Positions 16,280-25,936 are shown, counted from the first letter of the stretch. The stretch: 63,604 nucleotides of DNA from VFZS01 sp964353255 (GCA_964353255.1 CAYGVJ010000008.1:1-63604), one strand, 5' to 3'. Made by a program: numbers and translations. The notes: generated by a model from the sequence alone, not told the origin.

Positions 16280-16530
16280 GTGCTCGTCGGCTGCTGCGGG
16301 TGGCCCGAAGCACGGGCGGAGTACTTCCGGCACTTCCGGGCGGTGGAGTTGCAGACGAGCTTTTTTCGGCCCACCGCCAAGAACCAGGAGAACCTGGCCC
16401 GCTTCTTCCGCTCGATCGAGCGCGAGGGCCGGCTGATTGCCTGGGAGCCGCGCGGCGATTGGGAGCCAACACCTCGATGAAGGAAGACGCGCTGCGTTTC
16501 GTCAAGGAAATCGGCGTCTGGAAGCCGTGA
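16280..16530 (+). pseudogene. DUF72 gene with internal deletion
   Basis: The first part reads as a DUF72 (YecE-like TIM barrel) N-terminus: LVGCCGWPEARAEYFRHF, then AVELQTSFFRP and REGRLIAWEPRGDW. The frame then ends at 16480, and another frame continues with a typical DUF72 C-terminus, SMKEDALRFVKEIGVWKP, ending at 16530. Members are about 230-250 residues, so some 150 residues of the middle are missing. It is not expected to be functional. Confidence 0.7.
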
Positions 16531-16650
16531 AAGAATCGGGCCACAGCTCGAGGAGACAGGCAAAACTGCCTGTCCCACACTGCAATCAGAGCACTTAGCC
16601 AACCGTGGGACAGGCGGTTCCGCCTGTCCGCCGATTTTTTCACGGCTTCC
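16520..16650. repeat. nested inverted-repeat element with two GGACAGGC palindromes
   Basis: Outer arms GAAGCCGTGAAAGAATCGG (16521-16539) and its complement at 16632-16650 match at 18 of 19 positions. Inside are two palindromes, around 16553-16573 (GACAGGCAAAACTGCCTGTC) and 16607-16629 (GGACAGGCGGTTCCGCC core), in inverted orientation. The same palindrome flanks the RAYT relic at 55.4-55.6 kb. The left outer arm contains the stop codon of the DUF72 remnant. It looks like a non-autonomous REP/BIME-type element. Confidence 0.7.
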
Positions 16651-16740
16651 AGATCCCGAGGCGCGTATTCGTCCCGCCCGTTTCGAGTGAAATACCGGCG
16701 CCCTGGGCGGTCATTACCGGTCGTGAAGGGCACGCCAGAA

Positions 16741-17331
16741 ATGGCCGGCAACCACCGGACGGGCGCCCCGCGGCGGCGGGACCTGCTGGCCAGGGTCGGG
16801 CGCCTCGCGCTGAGGCAGGAGAAACTCGCGCAGCTCATCAGCGCCGCGGAAGAGCTGGCGGATTCCATCCGGCTGGAAGTCGAGCAGATCAAGGCGTTCC
16901 TGGCTGCCGGCACGCCCATACGGGTGCCCGAGCGCACCGACGAGCGGGCCGCCGCGACGCTCCGGCAAGCGGCCCAGGGCGGAGTCGGCGTTCTGAAGAT
17001 CCGGCCGTTGCCCAGCGGGCGCAAAGAATTCCGCATCGACGGCGGCGGGCCTTTCACGCTGCCGCCGGTACTGGGGGAGTTGCTGGGGATCCTGGCGCTG
17101 GACGCAGGCCACAGCGACGACAACCTGGTGGGCTGGAAATCGCTGAAGGACTTGGCCCTGGTGCTGGGGCAGAAATCCGGGAAGTACTACACCAAAGCCG
17201 CCGTGACCAAGAAGCTGTGGTCGCTCCGGGAGGCGCTCACCAGCCGCGGCGTCAACCCCTGCCTCGTGCAGACGAATCTGCGACGCGGACGGCGCTTCGC
17301 CCTGCGCCAGCCGTTCGCGCCCACCGGGTAG
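16741..17331 (+). CDS. orphan winged-helix protein with coiled-coil N-terminus
   Basis: This 196-residue cytoplasmic protein has a coiled-coil-like N-terminal helix (about residues 12-60, RQEKLAQLISAAEELADSIRLEVEQIKAFL). The C-terminal half resembles the OmpR/PhoB winged-helix effector domain (VGWKSLKDLALVLGQ ... AVTKKLWSLREALTSRGV ... RRGRRFAL) without a receiver. I prefer the ATG at 16741; in-frame GTG codons at 16687 and 16723 are alternatives. The role is unknown, possibly a DNA-binding regulator. Confidence 0.5.
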   Translation: MAGNHRTGAPRRRDLLARVGRLALRQEKLAQLISAAEELADSIRLEVEQIKAFLAAGTPIRVPERTDERAAATLRQAAQGGVGVLKIRPLPSGRKEFRIDGGGPFTLPPVLGELLGILALDAGHSDDNLVGWKSLKDLALVLGQKSGKYYTKAAVTKKLWSLREALTSRGVNPCLVQTNLRRGRRFALRQPFAPTG

Positions 17332-17347
17332 GACGCGACGAAAAGGG

Positions 17348-17713
17348 CTACTTCACGCGCTTGGCGACGAAGTCCTCGCCGCCGAAATCGCCGACCTTGC
17401 GGCTGAACTTGATCTCGTCGCCGGACACCTTGCCCTTGTACTCGATGCGGATCGACTGATCCTCGAACTTCATCACTTCCACGAAGAAGATCTCATCGCC
17501 GCTCACTTTGCCTTCCTGAATCTCGGTTGAGCCTTTTTGAAATGCCGCTGTGCCGGTGAGCTTCGTACCATCAACTTTGAACTCGTAGGTGTACTTCAGC
17601 AGGCCGATGGGAGTGTCGAATTCCGCGGTCCACTTGCCCGCGACGTCGGCGGCGTAGGCCGCAACCAGAAAGGCCAGCGAGAGAGCTGCGAGAGCCAGAA
17701 TCCTGCGCGTCAT
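17348..17713 (-). CDS. small exported protein of unknown function
   Basis: This 121-residue protein has a signal peptide (MTRRILALAALSLAFLVAAYA) and a short beta-rich mature part beginning ADVAGKWTAEFDTPIG, with repeated (E)GKVSGDEI(F/K)F segments. This pattern is common in acidobacterial exported proteins that gain or lose weight in the GKW...G type lipocalin-like fold. The ATG at 17713 is preceded by AAGGAGACAATTG, a good ribosome site, so I prefer it to an upstream in-frame GTG. It is divergent from the GH106-like gene. Confidence 0.65.
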   Translation of the reverse strand: MTRRILALAALSLAFLVAAYAADVAGKWTAEFDTPIGLLKYTYEFKVDGTKLTGTAAFQKGSTEIQEGKVSGDEIFFVEVMKFEDQSIRIEYKGKVSGDEIKFSRKVGDFGGEDFVAKRVK

Positions 17714-17833
17714 CAATTGTCTCCTTCGAGCCAGGGATCCCACTTTCGGACCGGTGGCGCGCTAACATTCTACACCTCTGGCCTTGTCCGCCGCCTTGAC
17801 TGCGGCCAGCGGATCGCGCACGATGTGGGAGTG

Positions 17834-19966
17834 ATGCGAAGCCCCTGGAATGCCGTTCTTCCGATCCTGTTGCTGAGCGCGGCCTTCGCCGCCGAACGAC
17901 CCTGGCAGCAGCTCCAAACGCCCGCGGCGACCGAAGTCGCCTCCAACTTCCGTACGCCTCCGCCCGAGTACGGAATGGTGCTGTGGTGGGGTTGGGACGG
18001 CCCGGTGACCGAAGAGGTCATCATCCGCGACCTGGACCAGATCAAGGCGATGGGTTTCCCGGCCGTCATGATCGAGGCGGGCTACGGGATGACGGCCAAA
18101 TACCTGTCGCCGGAGTGGTTTGAGCTGGTGCGGGTGGCCGTGGATCATGCGCGCCGGCGCGGGATGCGCGTCTGGGTGGAGGACGAAGGCAAGTACCCCA
18201 GCGGGTTCGCGGGGGGCAAGTTCACCGCCGAACGCCCGGATTTGCGGATGCAGGCCCTGGTGGTCGCCGAAAGCGTCGCGGTGGCGCCCGGCGAGACGCT
18301 GGCGCGCAAGCTGCCGGCAGAGGCGGTGGGGGCTATCGCCATCAACCTGGCCGACGGCAGCAGCCGGCCGCTGGACGTCTCCTCCGGGGAGCTGCGCTGG
18401 AGAGCGCCCGAGGGCAAGTGGGAAGTCCGCATAGTCCAGCACCAGTTCCGCACCTCGCCCACCCGCGCGGTCAACAACCTCACGCGGGGCAAGGACACCA
18501 GCAATTCCCTGTGCGACTACCTGAATCCCGAGGCCGCGCGGCAGTTCCTGGCCTGGACTCACGAGCAGTACAAGAAGCACCTCGGCGCGGAGTTCGGCCG
18601 GACGTTTCTGGGCTTCATGGGCGACGAGCCGGACTACTCGATCCAGGGCATCCCATGGACCCCGGCGCTGTTCGGCGAGTTCCAGCGGCGTAAGGGCTAC
18701 GACGTGCGGCCTTACGCGGCTTCGTTTTTCGCGCCCCGCCTGACGGAGGAAGCGCGGCGGGCCAAAGCGGACTACTGGGACGTCTTCTCGGACATGTTCA
18801 GCGAGAACTTCTTCCGGGTGCAGGCGGACTGGTGCGCCGGCAACAACCTCGAGTACCTGGTCCACCTGAACCACGAAGACCAGATGATGAGCCTGGTCCG
18901 CTCCGAGGGCGACTTTTTCAAGGACATGCGGTATGTCCAGGCGCCCGGCATCGACACCATCTGGAACCAGATCTGGATGGACAAGGTGGCCGATTTCCCG
19001 AAGCTGGCCTCCTCGGCCGCGCACCTGTTCGGGAGGCCGCGGGCGTTCAGCGAGAGTTTCGCGGCCTACAAGATCCGCCCTACGGTCGAGCAAGCCAAGT
19101 GGGTCATCGACCACCAGCTTGCGCGCGGCATCAACCTGATCCAGATCATGTTCCACCCCGCCTCGGCCAGCGGCCCGCGCCAGCCCTCCGGGTTCATGGG
19201 CTCGGAAAAGTTCCCGGCGGTGGCGGCCTACGTCAACCGCGCCACCTACCTGCTGGCGATGGGGCGGCCCACGGCGCAAACCGGCGTCTATCACCCGGCC
19301 AGCAGCCTGTGGCTGGGCGAGGAGGAGGCGGACAAAAGCACGCTGGCGGTGGCCCAGCAACTGCTTGAACGCCAGCGCGATTTCGATTTCGTCGATGAGC
19401 AGGCCCTCTCCTCGGTGCTGGCGCTTCAGAAGGGCGCGTTCCAAACCCTGAGCGGAAACGAATACCGCGCGATCCTCGTGCCCGGCGCGACTGTGATGTC
19501 GCGCGCCAGCCTGGAGCGCTTGCGGGCCTTCGCCAAGTCGGGCGGGCGGGTGGTGTTTCTGGGCCGGACGCCCTCGCTGGTGGCGGACGCCTCAATCCTG
19601 AAGGCCGGCCCGGCCGGGGATTTTGGCTGGGCCGTGGTTGAGCCCTCGACGCAAATCACCGAGCGGGTGCTGGGCGCATTACCCCATCCGGACGTGACCC
19701 TGGATCAGCCGGCGCCAGAGGTGAAGTACGTCCACCGGCGGTGGCGCGACGCCGACGTGTACTTCTTCTTCAACGAAAGCGAGCAGCGCCGGTCACGTCA
19801 GGCAGCGCTCGCGGGGGCCGGCAGGGTTGAGGTGTGGGACGCCGCTACGGGTGAAATCTCGGCGCTGGCCGGCGCTTCGGCGGAGAAAGGCGGCGTGCGC
19901 GTTCCGCTGGATCTGGGGCCGTGGGAAACGAAGTTCATTGTCATCGGGGCCGGGGCGGCGCGGTGA
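17834..19966 (+). CDS. secreted GH106-like glycosyl hydrolase
   Basis: This 710-residue exported enzyme has a signal peptide (MRSPWNAVLPILLLSAAFA). The mature part follows the GH106/alpha-L-rhamnosidase-like pattern: YGMVLWWGWDGPVTEEVIIRDL, then YLSPEWFELV, WVEDEGKYPSGFAGG and FMGDEPDY, where the acidic residues are candidate catalytic groups. An Ile/Val-rich beta region (residues about 560-700) ends the protein. GH106 enzymes release terminal rhamnose from pectic rhamnogalacturonan. The pectate-lyase-fold gene 39 bases downstream suits a pectin-directed operon. The linkage specificity is inferred only. Confidence 0.72.
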   Translation: MRSPWNAVLPILLLSAAFAAERPWQQLQTPAATEVASNFRTPPPEYGMVLWWGWDGPVTEEVIIRDLDQIKAMGFPAVMIEAGYGMTAKYLSPEWFELVRVAVDHARRRGMRVWVEDEGKYPSGFAGGKFTAERPDLRMQALVVAESVAVAPGETLARKLPAEAVGAIAINLADGSSRPLDVSSGELRWRAPEGKWEVRIVQHQFRTSPTRAVNNLTRGKDTSNSLCDYLNPEAARQFLAWTHEQYKKHLGAEFGRTFLGFMGDEPDYSIQGIPWTPALFGEFQRRKGYDVRPYAASFFAPRLTEEARRAKADYWDVFSDMFSENFFRVQADWCAGNNLEYLVHLNHEDQMMSLVRSEGDFFKDMRYVQAPGIDTIWNQIWMDKVADFPKLASSAAHLFGRPRAFSESFAAYKIRPTVEQAKWVIDHQLARGINLIQIMFHPASASGPRQPSGFMGSEKFPAVAAYVNRATYLLAMGRPTAQTGVYHPASSLWLGEEEADKSTLAVAQQLLERQRDFDFVDEQALSSVLALQKGAFQTLSGNEYRAILVPGATVMSRASLERLRAFAKSGGRVVFLGRTPSLVADASILKAGPAGDFGWAVVEPSTQITERVLGALPHPDVTLDQPAPEVKYVHRRWRDADVYFFFNESEQRRSRQAALAGAGRVEVWDAATGEISALAGASAEKGGVRVPLDLGPWETKFIVIGAGAAR

Positions 19967-20005
19967 TCGCGCGCCGGCAAACCTGGAACGGAACAGGACG
20001 ATCTC

Positions 20006-22966
20006 ATGTTGAAACTCGCACTTTCGCTCGCGGGGCTACTGATGGCGGCCTCCCCGGCCGGGGCGGCGTCATACTACACCGTCCGTCTGGACGATCCGAA
20101 GGCCGTCTACCTGACGGCGGAAGCGTTCGGCGCGTGCGGCGACAGCCAGGCCGACGACAGCGACGCCATCCAGAAGGCCATCGACAGGGCGCAGGAGACG
20201 GTCAGGCAAGGAATTGTCTTCGTCCCAGAGGGCCGGTACCGGCTGACCAAGACCATCTACGTCTGGCCGTCCATCCGGCTGATCGGCTACGGCGCGAAGC
20301 GGCCGGTATTGGTGTTGGCCGACAGCACGCCGGGCTATCAGGACCGTAACAACGAGAACTACATGGTGTTCTTCGCCGGCACGAGGCCCGGAAGCGGCGG
20401 GCAGAGACCCGGGGCCGCTGCCGGAGGCCCGGGCCGCGGCGGCCGTCCGCCCGATGCCAGCCCGGGGACCTTCTACTCGGCGATGAGCAACATCGATATT
20501 GAAATCGGCGAGGGGAACCCAGGCGCAGTCGGAGTGCGGGGCACTTACGCGCAACACTCGTTCCTGGGCCACATGGACTTTCACATCGGCTCCGGTATCG
20601 CCGGCGTGCACGACACCGGGAACGTGATGGAGGATGTGCGCTTTTTTGGAGGCCAGTACGGCATCTGGACCCGCACGCCTTCGCCAAGCTGGCAGTTCAC
20701 CGCGGTGGACGCGTATTTCGAGGGCCAGCGCGAGGCGGCCATTCGTGAAACCATGGCCGGCCTCACGCTGATCCGCCCGCAGTTCCGGAAGGTTCCGACT
20801 GCAATCTCCATTGACGCGGGCTATCCGGACGAGCTCTGGGTCAAGGACGGCCGCATGGAGGACGTGACCGGCCCCGCGGTCGTCATCAGCCTGGAGCAAA
20901 ACCCGCGCACTGAAATCAACCTCGAGAACGTGGTCTGCCGCCGCGTTCCGGTGTTCGCCTTGTTCCGCGAGAGCGGGCGGAAAGTGGCCGGGCCGGCTGA
21001 GATGTACGAGGTGAAGGTGTTCTCCCACGGGCTGCACTACGCCGACATCGGCGCGCCGGCAGTGATGAAGGACGTTTTCGAGACCGTGCCGCTCACGAGC
21101 CTGCCGGAGCCGGTGGCCTCTGATCTCGCGCCGCCTCCACCGGGCAATACGTGGGTGAACGTGCGCTCGCTGGGGGCCAAGGGCGACGGCGTCACAGACG
21201 ACACCGCCGTATTCCGCAAGGCCATCGCCGAGCATCGCGCGCTGTACTTGCCCTCCGGGTATTACGTCATCAGCGACACGCTCACGCTCCGGCCCGACAC
21301 AGCGCTGATCGGCCTGCATCCCCTGGCGACCCAGATCGACCTGCTCGATCGGACCGCGGCCTTCCAGGGCGTCGGCGGCCCCAAGCCGATGATCGAGGCG
21401 CCCAAGGGCGGAACCAACGTGGTGATCGGCGTCGGCCTCTACACCAACGGGATCAACCCGCGCGCCGTCGCCGCGAGGTGGATGGCCGGCAAGGACTCCA
21501 TGATGAATGACGTGCGCTTCCTGGGCGGCCATGGCACCACCAAGCTGGACGGCAGCCGCGAGAACCCTTACAACAACAACCGCACTGCCGATCCGGACCC
21601 CAACCGGCGCTGGGATAGCCAGTATCCCAGTCTCTGGGTCACCGAGGGCGGAGGCGGGACCTTCTTCGATATCTGGACACCGAGCACGTTCGCCCAAGCC
21701 GGCATGCTCATCTCCAACACCTCGACGGAAGGCCGCATCTACGCGATGTCGAGCGAGCACCACGTGCGCTACGAGGTACAGATCCGGAACGCTTCGAACT
21801 GGCGCATCTACGCGCTTCAGACCGAGGAGGAGCGCGGCGAGGGCGGTTTCGCCCTGCCACTGGAGATCGACGGCTCCAGCGACATCACGGTGGCGAACTT
21901 CCATATCTACCGGGTGATCAGCTCCTATCAGCCGTTCCCCTACGCCATCAAAGTGTCGAACTCGAAGAACCTACGGTTTCGGAACATTCACTGCTACAGC
22001 AACAGCAAAGTCGCCTTCGACGCCGCCGTTTTCGACCAGACGCACGGCGCCGAGATCCGGCAGCGTGAATTCGCGTGGCTCACGCTTTCGGGAAAGCCGC
22101 CCGCGACCGGGCCGCGGCGGCCGTCTCCGGTTCTGGCAGCAGGGGCGACGGCGCAGAAGCTGGCGGGCGGGTTCTTCAACATCTCGGGAGGCGCGGTGGA
22201 CCCCTCGGGCGATTTCTACTTCGTGGATGCGCGCTGGCAACGGATTTACCGCTGGTCGGCCGCGGACCGGCGGCTCTCGACGGCGCGCGACGCGCCGCTC
22301 GATCCGGTCAATCTGGCATTCGATAAGGCGGGCAACCTCATGGTGGTTTCCTACGCGGGCAGCGGCACGGTCTACACCTTCAAGCCTGGCTCGCCCGAGG
22401 GCCGGTTGGAGCTGCTCAAGCCGGTGGACGCCGCGCCGCGACCCAGCATGATCGCTGTGCGCCCGGTGGGCGACTGGCGTGTGGTCAGGGATCCCGGCAC
22501 CGGGGATCCGCTCGCCAGGCCGTATCAGTATCTCTCGCCGGACGGCACAACCTTCATCTCCGCCGGCCGGGATTTCGTCACCGGCGCCATGAGCTGGGGG
22601 ATCAAAGGCGCCGACTTGCTGCGGAGCTTTGGGCTGGCGGCCGCCGTGCCGGGTAAGCCCTTCTACGTCACCAGCGAGGCGGAAGTAATGACGTGGAGCG
22701 GCAACGCCGGTCCGGACGGCAACTTCACCGATTTCAAGCCGTTCGTTCAGCAAGGAGGCGAGGGCCTGGCCGTGGATGCGGAGGGTAACGTGTACCTGGC
22801 GGCCGGCCAGATCTACGTCTACGATCCGTCGGGCCGGTTGATCGATACGATCGAGACGCCGGAGCGGCCCATTCAACTGGCCTTCGGCGCCAGGGACGGC
22901 CGCACGCTGTTCATAGCCGCGCGCAGTTCCCTATACAGCGTGCGCACGCGGGTCCGCGGGCGGTAG
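20006..22966 (+). CDS. two-domain pectate-lyase-fold protein with SMP-30-like propeller
   Basis: This 986-residue exported protein (signal peptide 1-20) holds two Pectate_lyase_3-type beta-helix domains. The first begins EAFGACGDSQADDSDAIQKAI, the second NVRSLGAKGDGVTDDTAVFRKAI (about residue 388), an arrangement known from GH55-like proteins. From about 715 the sequence changes to short repeats such as GGAVDPSGDFYFVDARWQRIYRW and GLAVDAEGNVYLA, typical of SMP-30/gluconolactonase-type propellers. A Gly/Pro/Arg-rich loop lies near residues 130-150. It likely acts on extracellular polysaccharide together with the upstream GH106-like enzyme. Confidence 0.72.
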   Translation: MLKLALSLAGLLMAASPAGAASYYTVRLDDPKAVYLTAEAFGACGDSQADDSDAIQKAIDRAQETVRQGIVFVPEGRYRLTKTIYVWPSIRLIGYGAKRPVLVLADSTPGYQDRNNENYMVFFAGTRPGSGGQRPGAAAGGPGRGGRPPDASPGTFYSAMSNIDIEIGEGNPGAVGVRGTYAQHSFLGHMDFHIGSGIAGVHDTGNVMEDVRFFGGQYGIWTRTPSPSWQFTAVDAYFEGQREAAIRETMAGLTLIRPQFRKVPTAISIDAGYPDELWVKDGRMEDVTGPAVVISLEQNPRTEINLENVVCRRVPVFALFRESGRKVAGPAEMYEVKVFSHGLHYADIGAPAVMKDVFETVPLTSLPEPVASDLAPPPPGNTWVNVRSLGAKGDGVTDDTAVFRKAIAEHRALYLPSGYYVISDTLTLRPDTALIGLHPLATQIDLLDRTAAFQGVGGPKPMIEAPKGGTNVVIGVGLYTNGINPRAVAARWMAGKDSMMNDVRFLGGHGTTKLDGSRENPYNNNRTADPDPNRRWDSQYPSLWVTEGGGGTFFDIWTPSTFAQAGMLISNTSTEGRIYAMSSEHHVRYEVQIRNASNWRIYALQTEEERGEGGFALPLEIDGSSDITVANFHIYRVISSYQPFPYAIKVSNSKNLRFRNIHCYSNSKVAFDAAVFDQTHGAEIRQREFAWLTLSGKPPATGPRRPSPVLAAGATAQKLAGGFFNISGGAVDPSGDFYFVDARWQRIYRWSAADRRLSTARDAPLDPVNLAFDKAGNLMVVSYAGSGTVYTFKPGSPEGRLELLKPVDAAPRPSMIAVRPVGDWRVVRDPGTGDPLARPYQYLSPDGTTFISAGRDFVTGAMSWGIKGADLLRSFGLAAAVPGKPFYVTSEAEVMTWSGNAGPDGNFTDFKPFVQQGGEGLAVDAEGNVYLAAGQIYVYDPSGRLIDTIETPERPIQLAFGARDGRTLFIAARSSLYSVRTRVRGR

Positions 22967-22981
22967 GCCCTCCCCCGCACC

Positions 22982-25936
22982 TCAGAGCCGGTTTTGCGCC
23001 GGCGGAATGCTGGCCCGCACCTGGGTGCCTTTGCCGGGGGAACTGGCGAGGTGGAACTCGCCGCCCAGCTTCTCGACCCGCTCGCGCATTCCCACCAGGC
23101 CGTAGTGGTGCCGGTCGGAAGGATCGGAAGCGGAGGAATCGAAGCCCCGCCCGTCGTCGTCGATCGCTACGTTCAGGCCGCGGCGGCGAAAGTCCAGAAC
23201 AACCGAGAGATTCTTCGGGGCCGCGTGCCGGACGGCGTTCTGGAGCGCTTCGCGAACCAGCAGCAGGACACTTCGCTCGCCCTCGGCGCCCAGAGGAAGC
23301 GGCGTGCCGGAACTCTCGAACTTCACGGGGATTCCCGTTTCCACGCTGATCCCGTGGACCACCTTTGAGATCGCCTCGACCAGGCCTTCACCCTTCCCTG
23401 AATCCCGGCGGAGGTTCCAAACCGCCAGCCGGGCCTCGTCCACGGTGGCGCGGACCTCGCCGCGAGCGCGATCCAGCAGCTCGTGGCTGATTCCCGGTGA
23501 AACGTCTTGCGCCCCGGAGGCGGCCTCCAACAACGCGGAGACTCCAATGCAGCCCTGAATCAGGGTGTCATGCATCTCCCGAGCCAGGCGGTGCCGCTCG
23601 TCCAGCACCGCAGCGAAACGCTGCCTTAGGTTGCGCACGTGGAGCCGGTATGACCCCCAGGCCGCAGTCGCCGCCACCAGGGCGCAGAGGGTCAGGAACC
23701 ACGCGGTCTGGTAGAAATGAGGTCTCCACTGAATGCTCAGGATCCGTTCCGCCGCCCGCCGCGGATCGTTCATCTCATATGCCGCCACGTGAAAACGGTA
23801 ATCGCCGGCGGGCAGGTTGGTGTAGTAAGCCACGCGCCGCTGGCCGGCCTCCGTCCAACCATGATCGAATCCTTCCATCCAATACTTGAACCGCAACCGC
23901 TCGGGCGAGCGTAAGCGAATCGCGGTGTAGTGCAGCTCGAGTTTGCCCCTCCCGGGACCGAGGCGCAGGCCCGTGGAGACGGGAACGTCACGGTCGTCCG
24001 CAAGCGCTTGCTCGATCAGGACGGGCGGCGCGCTTCCCGGATTTGGCGCATCCGGTCGGATGCGGACGGCTCCTTTCGTGCTGGGGAACCAAAGCTCGCC
24101 CGTCGGGGTGACGGCGCCCGCCGGCTGGACGCCCCCATTCATCTGGTTCGTGCTCAATCCCTCCGAAGTGCCGTACACGCGCACGGCCAGTTGCCTGGAG
24201 GAGTCGCCGGCCAGCGCCTCCAAATCGCGCCGGGAAACCGAAAGAATGCCGCTCGGCGAGCTCATCCACAGATTCGCGCGAGCGTCCTCGGCGATGAAGT
24301 GAATCTTGTTGCTGGGCAGACCCTGCCGGGTCGAGAACTGCGTCAGCTCTCCGCCCTTGAGGAGGAACAGACCGGCGCCGTGAGTGCCGATCCACAACCC
24401 GCCCCCGGAGTCCTCATGTATCGACCAGATCTTCTGGCCACGCAGGCGCTCGAGCAATGGATCGGCGATGAATGCGCCCCCCTGAAACCGGCTCAGGCCG
24501 CCGTCAGTCCCCACCCACAAGCTGCCGCGGCGGTCCAGGAACAGCAGCCGAATGCTCCCGTAGGCCAGGCCGGTCTCGGTGTTGAAATTCTGAAACCGGC
24601 CGGCGCGCCAGCGGCTCAGGCCGCCGTCGGTGCCGATCCATATGCTTCCGTCGCGGTCCTCGCAAAAAGCACGCACGAAGTCATTGACCAGGCCTTGCTT
24701 CATGGAGTAGCGCGCAACACCGGCGCCGTCGAATCTCACGATGCCCTGGCCGTCGGTTCCCATCCACAGCGTCCCCCGGCTGTCGCGAAACACGTTGCGC
24801 ACCGGCAGACCGCTCACACTGGCCGGCAGCCGGACCGGGACGAGCGTCTGGCCCGACACTTGGTATAGCCGGCCGTTCAGAGCCGTCACAAAAAGAGTCC
24901 CCCGCGGATCCGGGTATATCGTGTTGATGCTTTGGGGCGCGCCGTCGGCAGTCGTGACGGTGCTGGCGGCGCTGGGACTCAAACGCAGCAGGCCGCCCTG
25001 TGTGCCCACCCAGATGTCGTCTTCTCCGTCGTCGAAAAGGGAGAGCACGTTGTTGTGCGGGAGCGAGGACGGAGCCGAAAGCCGGGCCGGCCGGCCGCCC
25101 TGAAAGCGCATCAACCCCTGCCCGTAAGTGCCCACCCACAACTGGCCCCGGCGGTCTTCAAGCAGCACGCTGATGTTGACGCCGTTGATGATCCTCGGGG
25201 TTCCGAATGGGTCCCCGCCGAGGCCGCTCTCCAGCCTGCGGAGCCCGGAAATGGTGCCGATCCAAACCGCGCCGTCCGAGGTCTGGTGGATGGTCCGGAT
25301 GCTGTTGTCCGCCAGGCTTTCACCGGAGGTGTAATAGGCCGCGTCGGATCCGCTCAGAATCAGCAGGCCCCATCCTCCCACCAGCAGGCGCCCCTGGCGA
25401 TCCTGGCAAATGGAATGCACGTTGATGCGAGGCACGCCGCCCTGGCCATCGACGCGGGTCAGCGCTTCCTGCCGCATCCGAAACAGGCCGTTATCGGTTC
25501 CTACCCACAGATTCCGGTCCCGGTCTTCGAAGATGACGCGGACGAAGCCGTTAGTGAGTCCCTCGGCGGCGCCGAAGACACGGAACGAACCGCCCCGGTA
25601 TCGGACCAACCCGCCGCCCTCGGTCCCGCCCCACAGCGCGCCGTCCTTCGTTACCAACAGCGAGTAGAAGCTGTCGTCCCGGAAGGCGGGCTGATTCTCG
25701 CGGTTGAACACGACGAACCGCACACCATCGAAGCGCACCAGTCCGCCGCTGGTGCCTATCCAGAGATACCCGTCCGGGGTCCGCGCCAGGGCTTGCGCGA
25801 AGTCCTCCGGCAAGCCGTCGGCGCTCTGCCAAACGCGGCGGCTGTAAGCGGGGGAGTCCGGCGCCGCGGTCTCCAGCGGCAGCGCCAGGGCGGCCGCCGC
25901 GGCGCCCAGCAACCAGACCAGTGCGACGGCGCTCAC
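22982..25936 (-). CDS. two-component propeller sensor histidine kinase
   Basis: This 984-residue membrane kinase begins at a GTG overlapping the regulator's stop (GTGA). After a signal anchor come about 14 two-component propeller blades (repeats such as DGYLWIGTSGGLVRFDG) forming the periplasmic sensor, a Y_Y_Y domain (FKYWMEGFDHGWTEAG ... YTNLPAGDYRFHV), a membrane helix and a HisKA_3 motif with His789 (EMHDTLIQG). A HATPase domain follows (REALQNAVRHA, DDDGRGFD, GLVGMRERV). Such sensors usually detect oligosaccharides. It is divergent from the receptor/GH operon that it probably controls. Confidence 0.9.
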   Translation of the reverse strand: MSAVALVWLLGAAAAALALPLETAAPDSPAYSRRVWQSADGLPEDFAQALARTPDGYLWIGTSGGLVRFDGVRFVVFNRENQPAFRDDSFYSLLVTKDGALWGGTEGGGLVRYRGGSFRVFGAAEGLTNGFVRVIFEDRDRNLWVGTDNGLFRMRQEALTRVDGQGGVPRINVHSICQDRQGRLLVGGWGLLILSGSDAAYYTSGESLADNSIRTIHQTSDGAVWIGTISGLRRLESGLGGDPFGTPRIINGVNISVLLEDRRGQLWVGTYGQGLMRFQGGRPARLSAPSSLPHNNVLSLFDDGEDDIWVGTQGGLLRLSPSAASTVTTADGAPQSINTIYPDPRGTLFVTALNGRLYQVSGQTLVPVRLPASVSGLPVRNVFRDSRGTLWMGTDGQGIVRFDGAGVARYSMKQGLVNDFVRAFCEDRDGSIWIGTDGGLSRWRAGRFQNFNTETGLAYGSIRLLFLDRRGSLWVGTDGGLSRFQGGAFIADPLLERLRGQKIWSIHEDSGGGLWIGTHGAGLFLLKGGELTQFSTRQGLPSNKIHFIAEDARANLWMSSPSGILSVSRRDLEALAGDSSRQLAVRVYGTSEGLSTNQMNGGVQPAGAVTPTGELWFPSTKGAVRIRPDAPNPGSAPPVLIEQALADDRDVPVSTGLRLGPGRGKLELHYTAIRLRSPERLRFKYWMEGFDHGWTEAGQRRVAYYTNLPAGDYRFHVAAYEMNDPRRAAERILSIQWRPHFYQTAWFLTLCALVAATAAWGSYRLHVRNLRQRFAAVLDERHRLAREMHDTLIQGCIGVSALLEAASGAQDVSPGISHELLDRARGEVRATVDEARLAVWNLRRDSGKGEGLVEAISKVVHGISVETGIPVKFESSGTPLPLGAEGERSVLLLVREALQNAVRHAAPKNLSVVLDFRRRGLNVAIDDDGRGFDSSASDPSDRHHYGLVGMRERVEKLGGEFHLASSPGKGTQVRASIPPAQNRL

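Noticed and set aside
16197..17123. Minus-strand open frame across the DUF72 remnant and winged-helix gene
   Set aside because: It covers palindromes and two other genes, is Ser/Arg/Pro-rich and shows no family pattern.
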